A DNA stretch of 33,851 nt from an uncultured Bacteroidales bacterium. GTDB lineage: Bacteria; Bacteroidota; Bacteroidia; Bacteroidales; Muribaculaceae. Below the pieces are notes generated by a model. It had not been told where the DNA came from. It was given only the letters and a program-made list of their open reading frames with translations, and ran no database searches. How positions within the stretch are numbered: the first letter of the stretch is position 1; each line of letters begins with the position of its first letter. The translations under genes and the position numbers were made by a program. The stretch spans positions 1 to 33,851 of the forward strand of contig CACWNQ010000022.1 in NCBI GenBank assembly GCA_902762385.1. Direction: 5' to 3'. This document shows, piece after piece, positions 1-6,503 of this stretch.

Positions 1-33
1 CTTATGCTTTGAAATCTCCCCGAGCTAAAGGTT

Positions 34-130
34 AGAGCTTCGCTAAAATTATTATGGTGCTTCGCACTAAAATTTTTTGTTATAAATTTTAGAGTCGAAG
101 ACTCTCTAATTTTCATGTGCGCAGCACATG
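34..130. repeat. Cluster of four short hairpins in AT-rich DNA
   Basis: Four small inverted repeats with 3-nt loops lie within 100 bp: AGC-TTC-GCT (36-44), GTGC-TTC-GCAC (57-67), AGAGTC-GAA-GACTCT (91-105) and CATGTGC-GCA-GCACATG (114-130). The first three are followed by similar TAAAATT or CTAATTTT linkers. The region has no credible gene. The stems are seen directly; a function (structured RNA, repeat debris or a recombination substrate) is not known. Confidence 0.6.
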
Positions 131-153
131 GCAAAAAGTATGGTAGTTTTCCT

Positions 154-201
154 CTCACAAAGTTGCACCTGCCGTTGTCGCAAAGCCTGCTTACGCAGGA
201 A
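154..201 (+). repeat. 48-bp dispersed repeat, copy 1
   Basis: This copy starts CTCACAAAGTTGCACCT and ends in the hairpin CCTGC-TTAC-GCAGG followed by AA. It matches copy 2 (550-597) at all but a few central positions and copy 3 (1930-1977) more loosely, without gaps. Each copy carries an internal short direct repeat (TCACAAAG, then TCRMAAAG). No coding content is apparent. Confidence 0.75.
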
Positions 202-230
202 ATTTGGCTGCGCGTGGGTGGTTTAGGTCA

Positions 231-275
231 AACAACTTGAACAACACATAGAACAACTTGAACAACTGTTTTTAT
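231..275 (+). repeat. AAC-rich block ending in AACAACTGTTTTT
   Basis: AACAACTT/GAACAAC units are repeated here and end in the 13-mer AACAACTGTTTTT (261-273). The same 13-mer ends a second AAC-rich block at 424-466. The two blocks lie between and beside copies of the 48-bp repeat, so the 1-600 region reads as a mosaic of repeated pieces. I see no gene in it. Confidence 0.6.
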
Positions 276-423
276 TTTTCTTGCAAATTGGGTGGTGGGA
301 CAGTTTTTGAAAAAAAATGAGGATAGGTGGCAGTATGTCAATGAACGCGCATGTGCGCAAAGGTAGTGGATGGTGGGGTGGCGAGGCAACATTAAAAAAA
401 CGGCGAATGATCCGTGAATTATC

Positions 424-466
424 AAACAACTAAAACAACCCAATAACAACCAAAACAACTGTTTTT
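424..466 (+). repeat. AAC-rich block, second copy
   Basis: A run of CAAAACAAC-like units ends in AACAACTGTTTTT (454-466), identical to 261-273. It is followed by GTTAATCTC, the same lead-in that precedes repeat copy 2 at 545-550. Non-coding. Confidence 0.6.
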
Positions 467-549
467 GTTAATCTCGAAAAGCCCTTAATCAATGCACAAA
501 GCATAATGCATAATGCACAATGGGGGCTGCGTGCGGATGTTTTGTTAAT

Positions 550-597
550 CTCACAAAGTTGCACCTATTGGTGTCACAAAGCCTGCTTACGCAGGAA
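550..597 (+). repeat. 48-bp dispersed repeat, copy 2
   Basis: Same length as copy 1 with differences limited to the centre. It ends in the hairpin CCTGC-TTAC-GCAGG. With copy 3 it brackets the secreted-protein gene at 815-1735 in direct orientation. Confidence 0.75.
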
Positions 598-678
598 TGT
601 TGAAACGTGGAATCGGTGGAATCACTAACGGCGAATTGGTCGAATTAATCGAATTGTTTTGGACCACACATAGCGCAC

Positions 679-719
679 AAAAAAAACCGCAGCTTTGGTA
701 GAAGTAACCAATGCTGCGG
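679..719 (-). terminator. Rho-independent terminator of the gene at 815-1735
   Basis: On the minus strand, a stem CCGCAGC-A-TTGGT pairs with ACCAA-A-GCTGCGG around a 7-nt loop (12 pairs with one mismatch) and is followed directly by eight T residues (complement of the A run 679-686). It lies about 95 bp past the stop codon at 815. Confidence 0.8.
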
Positions 720-727
720 CGTGTTTC

Positions 728-747
728 GGACAACGTACGCGTTGTCC
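728..747. repeat. Perfect 8-bp inverted repeat
   Basis: GGACAACG-TACG-CGTTGTCC is a perfect 8-bp stem with a 4-nt loop. It lies between the gene ending at 815 and its terminator. There is no T run next to it, so it is not itself a terminator; it may be a transcript 3'-end structure or a remnant repeat. Confidence 0.6.
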
Positions 748-814
748 CTACTCAATGGGGAATTCTGAATTTTGACACACCCGCCAGTGCTGTTATGGAA
801 AAAGCTGGGGGGCT

Positions 815-1735
815 CTACTTGATTACTTTCTCGGTGGTGCTGGTGCCATCGGTGTAGGTTGTGACCTTGATGTTCACGCCTTGCTGAGGCTCGGCGCTTT
901 CCACACCAGCAAGGTTGTAGTAGCGCACGCCCTTAATCTGCCTGTCGCCAGCGACGGTGGTGATGGCTGAGAACTCCATTGCTTCGTCGTAGAGGCAGCC
1001 CTTGTAAATGAGCTCATCACCATCATATACAGCCACAAGCCCTGGCAATCGCTCCTGAGAAAGCATGCCAGTTGCAGGAAATAATTGTGGTGAAAGCAGA
1101 TCTCCTGAACGGCTGTCAATGCCGATTCCCTCTATAACCTTACAACCATAGAAGAATTCATCAAAGCTGTTCTCTGGATTCGTGTTCAGTATATAAGCAT
1201 TGTGGCTTTCTCCTCCAACCATGACTGTGGTTTTCTCGTCGATATTGCGTACAAGAAAGAAACCGTCGACGTAATAAGTATAGTACATGTAATTATAATT
1301 TATCGGCGGCAAATAACCTTCTACATTAAAGTTATATATAGTGATGTCAATAATATTAGGATCAACACCCTCCTCATTATAAAACCAGAAAGGATACCTA
1401 TTATATACTGTTTCAACAGTATTTTGATCTATTTCGTAAGGAAAGCGATAAACTGCGCCCCTCTTTGTCTTCCACTCAAAAAGTAAAGCAACCGGAGTGG
1501 ATTCGCTGATTGGATTCATGCCTTTGTCTAACAGAGTGTAATACACTATACCATCATTCTTTATCTCAAGAGAATAAAGATATAAAGGTGTTATCTCATG
1601 AGAGCTACCTACCTGCTGAAAAAACATGTAAACCCATTTCCTGCCGTCCACAACAAGTGGGTGGTACACATCATCATCGGATTTTGCGCTGGTCATAACT
1701 AAAAGTCCCAGCAGTAATAATGTAATCTTTTTCAT
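815..1735 (-). CDS. Secreted protein of unknown function with C-terminal tail module
   Basis: A 306-residue protein with an N-terminal signal peptide (MKK, then a hydrophobic stretch to about residue 18), so it is exported. The body is rich in Tyr and Phe and I do not recognise a catalytic family. The last 39 residues, from YYNLAG to EKVIK, match the tail of the neighbouring 648-residue protein (2161-4107) at 22 of 39 positions although the bodies differ. This points to a shared C-terminal module of the kind seen on many exported proteins of Prevotella and Muribaculaceae; a sorting or surface-attachment role is inference. The leader (AATAAACGGCT before ATG) is nearly the same as that of 2161-4107. 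A TAACTTTG promoter element lies about 46 bp upstream and a terminator follows. Confidence 0.85.
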   Translation of the reverse strand: MKKITLLLLGLLVMTSAKSDDDVYHPLVVDGRKWVYMFFQQVGSSHEITPLYLYSLEIKNDGIVYYTLLDKGMNPISESTPVALLFEWKTKRGAVYRFPYEIDQNTVETVYNRYPFWFYNEEGVDPNIIDITIYNFNVEGYLPPINYNYMYYTYYVDGFFLVRNIDEKTTVMVGGESHNAYILNTNPENSFDEFFYGCKVIEGIGIDSRSGDLLSPQLFPATGMLSQERLPGLVAVYDGDELIYKGCLYDEAMEFSAITTVAGDRQIKGVRYYNLAGVESAEPQQGVNIKVTTYTDGTSTTEKVIK

Positions 1736-1780
1736 AGCCGTTTATTTTTATGTGTTAAACTTAATCTTATTGCGATGTTG

Positions 1781-1788
1781 CAAAGTTA
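1781..1788 (-). promoter_or_regulatory. Bacteroidetes -7 element for the gene at 815-1735
   Basis: TAACTTTG on the minus strand fits TAnnTTTG exactly and sits 46 bp upstream of the start codon. I do not see a TTTG element at the usual spacing; that position holds a C tract on the plus strand instead. Confidence 0.5.
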
Positions 1789-1929
1789 TAAACATTTTTT
1801 TAAATTACCCCCCCCTATTTGTTAAATTGCGTTAAAACGAATGGTTTTATCGGTATTTTTTGTTGGCTCTCAACCCTGTTCATGTAGCTCAATTTGAACC
1901 GATTTGAACAAATCGCTGCGGTGGATAAT

Positions 1930-1977
1930 CTCACAAAGCTGCATCTATCGATGTCGAAAAGCTGGCTTACGCCAGAT
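1930..1977 (+). repeat. 48-bp dispersed repeat, copy 3, with compensatory stem changes
   Basis: A diverged copy of the repeats at 154 and 550, aligned over 48 bp without gaps. Its terminal hairpin is CTGGC-TTAC-GCCAG where the others have CCTGC-TTAC-GCAGG: two adjacent base pairs are changed on both sides so pairing is kept, and the TTAC loop is unchanged. It is followed by ATTATTTTTTTC. The overlapping 70-codon open frame (1894-2106) is not a convincing gene. Confidence 0.7.
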
Positions 1978-2009
1978 TATTTTTTTCTTCGTAAGTCTCT
2001 TGAGAAAAA

Positions 2010-2147
2010 TTCTACGGAGTCTTTCAGCATCAATGGGCTGCGTCTCAGCATAAATCAAGCAAGCTTGATGTTCTGCATTCGACTTGCACCATTGGTCTTG
2101 GAGTAATGGAGTATTTTTGACTCCTTAACTCCTCAAACTCCGTAGAA
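2010..2147. repeat. Structured element closed by an 11-bp inverted repeat
   Basis: TTCTACGGAGT (2010-2020) and ACTCCGTAGAA (2137-2147) are perfect inverted repeats. Inside lie a 13-bp near-perfect hairpin (2100-2132, GGAGTAATGGAGT against ACTCCTTAACTCC, two mismatches) and ATCAAG-CAAG-CTTGAT near 2052-2067. On the minus strand the outer stem is followed by a short T-rich stretch, so it could end the transcript of the gene that stops at 2161. It could equally be a small mobile repeat or a structured RNA. Confidence 0.5.
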
Positions 2148-2160
2148 AAAACAGTATTGG

Positions 2161-4107
2161 TTATTTGATTACCTTCTCGCTCGTGCGTGTGCCGTCGCTG
2201 TAGGTGGTGACCCTGATATTAAAGCCCTTGAACGGCTCTTTGCTGCGCATGCCGTTGATGTTGAAATATTCGATGCTGCTTATCTGCTTTTCGACACTTA
2301 CATTTTCGATTCCACTGAGATCATCAATCACACCTTGCACGTTATACTCCTGAGAATTATAAAGCCTAGTTGTTATAAAGTTATATTGACAATAATATGC
2401 TTTAGGCCTTCCATGCCAGTCGGTGATTGCCCCTCCCATAATAGGCGGTCTAGCAATATATTGTAAAGTCACAACAGGTTCGGTAAACATTATCCTATCC
2501 CCGTCGAGATATCCCCCTTTAATTACCGAAAGACGATTCAAGTCCAACCCATTCTCAATATCTTCGGACAGACTATAACTCTCGTTCTCATCAAGATTTA
2601 CAATTCGACTTGTCAACTCTCCATAAGGTGGATTAAGGTCAGGCAGTGCATTGTATGGTGGTTCTGTCTCATATCTCACACCAAGTTCCAATCGGTCGGT
2701 CTCAGGGAGTTTGACATCAATCACCTCGGTAAACTTGCCTAAATAGAAGTAGAATAAGTTTACGTTCTTTCTAAGGTCAAGATTCTTTAATTTGTAATAC
2801 TTTATTTGTTCAGGGTCTTTATTGTAATCGCCCAATTCGCCTAAAGCGAGAGCATCCAAGTTGTAAAGATACTCCACACCCTTGAAGTCTTCGGTTCTCA
2901 TGAGGAAATCTTCTCCTTGAACGTTGGAGTCAGTTGGACCGATATAACTGCCTGGAGGTGTTACGCGTATTCGCCTGATGACTCCCAATTCATCATAAGT
3001 TAAAATGTTGTCATTGTCGACATCAACATTTATTGCCATCCAAGTGCGGAAGTTCTCGTCGGGGAAATGCTCCTCGTCAAGAGCCACACTTTCGCCTTCG
3101 TGAATTGCCTGTTGCTCTTTCAAGTGCCACTGAGTGCGTGGATTGATCCTTATTGTGCTCTGGCAAAAATTCTGTTTGCCGGTAACCGGGTCGGTAGAGA
3201 TAAGGTACTTCATGTGAGCCTCATTCTTGCCTTCATCGAAGAGCAATACCGCTTTGCCATTCTCATCATAGCTTAGTGACGCGTTCTCTATCTCAATGAT
3301 CTTATCGACATCAAATCCATTGCTGACATATCTGTCAAGGTCAAATTTGTCGGTTACAGTCACGTTATTATTGGTGATTAAATGCTCTCCACCAAATACG
3401 CTTCCTTCAATACTAATCTCAGGCATAGTAGCGCCTTGGGGTGTGTCGTACTCAAAGAACAGCATCTCGGAATTCTTGATGTCGACTTTCCTCAAGTTGC
3501 CGGTTTGTGGCAGATAGAGATGTGCAAATGGTTTAGTGTCATAAAAATACTCGCCACGCGGGATAATATTTTCATACATGTATTGGTCGAGTTTAACCAG
3601 CAGCTCATCTAAATAGAAATATAAAGTTAGATTCTTGTTTCCAATCATGTATCTCCAAGACGGATTGTTCAGTTCCAGAGTCTCGAGATTAGGGAACCAG
3701 TCAAAGTGGTAATCAACAGCTTGTCGTCCCAACAGATGAGTAGGGTCGGAAGCATCATTTATGACCCTCACATCAGCCAATTCTTCTTGGCTTAGAATGC
3801 TGTCATTGTTGACATCAACATATTGCAGGCACCAATCATAGAAGCAATTAGTAATGGATTGACTTACAAACCACCTTCTCAAATCAGCAAAATCGTTAAT
3901 GTAGGCATATTCACTCCAGTCGTAAGACTGACCATAATAATTGATGTTTTTATAGTAGTTATTTACATAATCTACATAGAAACCATAATAGTTCATGCCG
4001 CTCAAGTCCTTCTCGGTCGGAGTTTCTTCATTAGCGGCCATCACCGATGCTTGCGACATGAACAATGATAACGCAAGCGTCATTAAAATAGAAAGAACCT
4101 TTTTCAT
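2161..4107 (-). CDS. Secreted EF-hand/leucine-rich protein with C-terminal tail module
   Basis: A 648-residue exported protein with a signal peptide in the first 24 residues. It carries two canonical 12-residue EF-hand type calcium loops: DVNNDSILSQEE at residues 98-109, and DVDNDNILTYDE near residue 361. In both, Asp/Asn occupy positions 1, 3 and 5 and Glu position 12. Each loop is followed by leucine-rich segments (for example LKNLDLRKNVNLFYFYLGKF), so the protein looks like two diverged EF-hand plus LRR units. The final 39 residues match the tail of the 815-1735 protein. A surface or extracellular calcium-binding adhesive role is inference; no catalytic motif was seen. It starts 82 bp after the beta-helix gene in the same direction and may share its transcript. 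Confidence 0.85.
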   Translation of the reverse strand: MKKVLSILMTLALSLFMSQASVMAANEETPTEKDLSGMNYYGFYVDYVNNYYKNINYYGQSYDWSEYAYINDFADLRRWFVSQSITNCFYDWCLQYVDVNNDSILSQEELADVRVINDASDPTHLLGRQAVDYHFDWFPNLETLELNNPSWRYMIGNKNLTLYFYLDELLVKLDQYMYENIIPRGEYFYDTKPFAHLYLPQTGNLRKVDIKNSEMLFFEYDTPQGATMPEISIEGSVFGGEHLITNNNVTVTDKFDLDRYVSNGFDVDKIIEIENASLSYDENGKAVLLFDEGKNEAHMKYLISTDPVTGKQNFCQSTIRINPRTQWHLKEQQAIHEGESVALDEEHFPDENFRTWMAINVDVDNDNILTYDELGVIRRIRVTPPGSYIGPTDSNVQGEDFLMRTEDFKGVEYLYNLDALALGELGDYNKDPEQIKYYKLKNLDLRKNVNLFYFYLGKFTEVIDVKLPETDRLELGVRYETEPPYNALPDLNPPYGELTSRIVNLDENESYSLSEDIENGLDLNRLSVIKGGYLDGDRIMFTEPVVTLQYIARPPIMGGAITDWHGRPKAYYCQYNFITTRLYNSQEYNVQGVIDDLSGIENVSVEKQISSIEYFNINGMRSKEPFKGFNIRVTTYSDGTRTSEKVIK

Positions 4108-4189
4108 AGCTGTTTATTTATATCTAATTAATTGCATAATTTCTTATTATTCTCAAACTTTTCATTTGTTGTAAAATAATAAGTTCACC

Positions 4190-5914
4190 TTAATTCAAAT
4201 AAATGTTATATATTTCTTTTCGGATGCTACTACTCACATAGTTGTTTAATATAGTCAATATATTACTGGTGACATTCTCAAAAATATTGTTAGAAATACA
4301 CACTCTGCTTGCATTGCATCCATTGTTAGTATAATAGAATGTAGGTGTGCCAGAAAACTTTGATACTACATGATTATTTTTATAACAGAAATTTCCACAA
4401 GTACCATAGTTCTGTAATGCAATTACATCTTTTTCACATTCGATGTAATTATCTTCTATTGAGATATTCAGTTCTCTCACATTAGTATTATAAATTCTTG
4501 AATCTCCTTTAATAATATTATTCTTGACACACAAATTTACTTGGTCTATAACAGGGGATCCATTAGAACTTGTGATAGAAGCAAACAAGTAAATGCCAGC
4601 AAGGTCATTGTCGGTAATTGTGGCATTACTATTGAGACGTTGAATCTTAAAGAAACGTATTTGGCGATATAATTGACCAGATAAAGTCCCACAGACTCTT
4701 GTGGAATTCTTTGAGACCCTAACCTCACCTCCTATTTGAGTCAAGAAATGTAACCCTGGTTCATTCTCATAAACTTTGATAGAAGCTTTATTATATAGAC
4801 TATTGCCCAAAATATCATATTTACTATCAATGGCAGAGTACTTGTTTATAAGTTCAAACACCGAGACTAAATTATCGACCACCGAAAAATCCCCAGTTTC
4901 AAAATGATTGTTCTTAAATACAACGTTTCTTAAAAATATCTGATCCTCAAAATTACATTTTATAAATCGTCGACATAAATCATTAATAACAAATTCATTG
5001 TTTTTAAAAACAATATTTTCTATGTGGAATTTTGTGTTTCCCTGTTGTGATTGTTCTGGATGCAGTATTGTGTCATGGTCAATAATTGAAATAAGACAAT
5101 CATTTGTATTTGTATTTGAATAATGGTTTTCATATACAAACACATTATTTTCAACAATTATATTTTCCTTATGACAAATTCCATCCGTAGGCTCTTCACT
5201 TTCAGGAATTTCATAATAATTATTATTAGGATCCGATTGATTATGAGAATCAGAATGATGTCCGAAAAAGCCCAAAGCCTCATCATTTCCAGACTTTTTT
5301 ATTATGTTGTTGAATATCTTATAATTCCGTGTTATGCCTCTGATCCAAAGAATACCGCCTTCATGAATTTGCTCTGTATTGTTGTGATAATTTTCCAGCA
5401 GACAGTTATTGACAACAACATTCTCACATTGGCGCATATCAACATTTGTGAGAATAAGTTGACCTTCTAATTTCATTTTAACGTTCTCAATAGTTATTGA
5501 TTCTGCCCAATAGAATTTCAAATAATAAAACCGATTATATGTTGAATGCCACCAATGGTTACCATCAATTTTAAATTCGATGTTTTTTATTATTATATTT
5601 GGGCGAATATAAGTTTGTATGCCTTGTACGGTTTTAGTTATGTAATTAAAATGCAAGAAACAATCGTCTGAGTAATCACTGTCGGATGAGTATCTGACTG
5701 CGATGACAGCTCCTTCACAGCCTTCAATAATGAGATTACATTTAAACTGAATTGCTCTGTTTAGATAATAAATGCCAGGCTCTGTAATTTGGACTTTCAC
5801 AACCTTATTATCTTGGCGATTTCCAATACTTACAAGAATTGAAGATAAGTCAAATCCTTTTTGGAATGTTGGACCTGTAATTTGTCCGTCAACATAAAAA
5901 TTGCTCATATTCAC
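4190..5914 (-). CDS. Right-handed beta-helix protein lacking a signal peptide
   Basis: A 574-residue protein made of many short beta-strand repeats with Asn ladders (patterns such as NNEFVIND, VVFKNNHFETG, IVENNVFVYEN). This is characteristic of parallel beta-helix folds of the pectate-lyase, NosD or tailspike type. The first 80 residues contain the opening typical of the fold (GIYYLNRAIQFKCNLIIEGC). Start options are GTG at 5914 or ATG at 5908; neither gives a signal peptide, unlike the secreted neighbours on both sides. Base composition is far more AT-rich than the rest of the window (some 60-bp lines are near 20 percent GC), which suggests a foreign origin. Substrate and activity cannot be read from the sequence. 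It follows the DUF3244-like gene by 37 bp. Confidence 0.8.
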   Translation of the reverse strand: MNMSNFYVDGQITGPTFQKGFDLSSILVSIGNRQDNKVVKVQITEPGIYYLNRAIQFKCNLIIEGCEGAVIAVRYSSDSDYSDDCFLHFNYITKTVQGIQTYIRPNIIIKNIEFKIDGNHWWHSTYNRFYYLKFYWAESITIENVKMKLEGQLILTNVDMRQCENVVVNNCLLENYHNNTEQIHEGGILWIRGITRNYKIFNNIIKKSGNDEALGFFGHHSDSHNQSDPNNNYYEIPESEEPTDGICHKENIIVENNVFVYENHYSNTNTNDCLISIIDHDTILHPEQSQQGNTKFHIENIVFKNNEFVINDLCRRFIKCNFEDQIFLRNVVFKNNHFETGDFSVVDNLVSVFELINKYSAIDSKYDILGNSLYNKASIKVYENEPGLHFLTQIGGEVRVSKNSTRVCGTLSGQLYRQIRFFKIQRLNSNATITDNDLAGIYLFASITSSNGSPVIDQVNLCVKNNIIKGDSRIYNTNVRELNISIEDNYIECEKDVIALQNYGTCGNFCYKNNHVVSKFSGTPTFYYTNNGCNASRVCISNNIFENVTSNILTILNNYVSSSIRKEIYNIYLN

Positions 5915-5951
5915 ATAAATTAATTGCTAATAATTATAATTGTATGCGTTC

Positions 5952-6311
5952 TTAATGAACTGTAAAGTTCCCATAATAAGTGTATCCATATATACTATGG
6001 ATAGTAATAGTATAGTAACCAGCAGGTAGATTGGTGTATGTGGCAGTATAACCACCATAGTGGCTTTCACCATATACATAATAATATGGGGCGCCAGTGC
6101 CGTCATCACACTCGAGGTCGATAGTCCCTGTAGTGCCAAAGTAGACATAGAGTTCGTTCAAGTCATCATCATAGGTTACGTAGGGAGGGTCGAGGTAGAT
6201 TTGTTCATGACCGTTACCAGTGCTTGAATGAATTACAACATCATTTGCTAATCCATTGATAAAGCAAAACGACACCAATAACGATAGGATGTAAAGGGTG
6301 TTTTTTCTCAT
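5952..6311 (-). CDS. Small secreted DUF3244-like protein
   Basis: A 119-residue protein with a clear signal peptide (MRKNTLYILSLLVSFCFING). The mature part is very rich in Tyr and Gly and ends in an Ig-like pattern (LPAGYYTITIHS, then YTYYGNFTVH) resembling the small DUF3244 family of Bacteroidales, where the motif PAGxYTI precedes the last strands. The family's function is unknown to me. It is first in a possible operon with the beta-helix gene, has its own likely promoter at 6358-6389, and lies downstream of the TPR/LuxR gene, which ends at 6504 on the same strand. Confidence 0.75.
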   Translation of the reverse strand: MRKNTLYILSLLVSFCFINGLANDVVIHSSTGNGHEQIYLDPPYVTYDDDLNELYVYFGTTGTIDLECDDGTGAPYYYVYGESHYGGYTATYTNLPAGYYTITIHSIYGYTYYGNFTVH

Positions 6312-6357
6312 AAAATTGATGTTTTTATTGATAAAATTTTAGTGGCATTTCACATTG

Positions 6358-6389
6358 TAAAGTTACTTCAACAAAAAGGACTAAACAAA
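6358..6389 (-). promoter_or_regulatory. Promoter of the DUF3244-like gene
   Basis: On the minus strand a TTTG element (6386-6389) is followed after 20 nt by TAACTTTA (6358-6365), one mismatch from TAnnTTTG. The expected leader is about 40 nt. Confidence 0.5.
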
Positions 6390-6399
6390 TTGAGATGGT

Positions 6400-6443
6400 A
6401 AATGCGCCCTTGTAAGTCGCTGATTTACAGGGGTGCATTTTTT
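6400..6443 (+). terminator. 18-bp hairpin with T run, plus-strand orientation
   Basis: A stem from AAATGC (6400) to GCATTT (6440) pairs over 18 bp with a 5-nt loop (6418-6422). Three of the pairs are G-U when read as plus-strand RNA, so they become C-A mismatches on the minus strand. Six Ts follow on the plus strand (6438-6443). It lies between the end of the TPR/LuxR gene (6504) and the DUF3244-like promoter, both minus-strand, so its orientation is opposite to the known genes. It may still act on both strands. Confidence 0.55.
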
Positions 6444-6503
6444 AACATTGTAAACGGCCTTTATTCTGAATCAATTGACCAAGATAACACAGACCCAATC
6501 ATA

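Noticed and set aside
34-130. CRISPR-like array of short repeats
   Set aside because: The elements are different small hairpins with AT linkers; no identical direct repeats with unique spacers and no cas genes.
223-458. Two overlapping minus-strand open frames in the repeat region
   Set aside because: Composition is Cys/Ser/Phe-rich from AAC-rich repeats; no family resemblance and the frames overlap each other.
728-747. Second terminator after the gene at 815
   Set aside because: The stem is perfect but no T run follows on either strand; the neighbouring 679-719 hairpin has the T run.
1894-2106. 70-codon open frame on the plus strand
   Set aside because: It overlaps repeat copy 3 and the nested inverted repeats, has no recognisable domain, no signal peptide and no promoter; best explained by repeat DNA.
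5123-5470. 115-codon plus-strand frame inside the beta-helix gene
   Set aside because: It is a shadow of the AT-rich beta-helix coding sequence in another frame, with Ile/Phe-rich composition.
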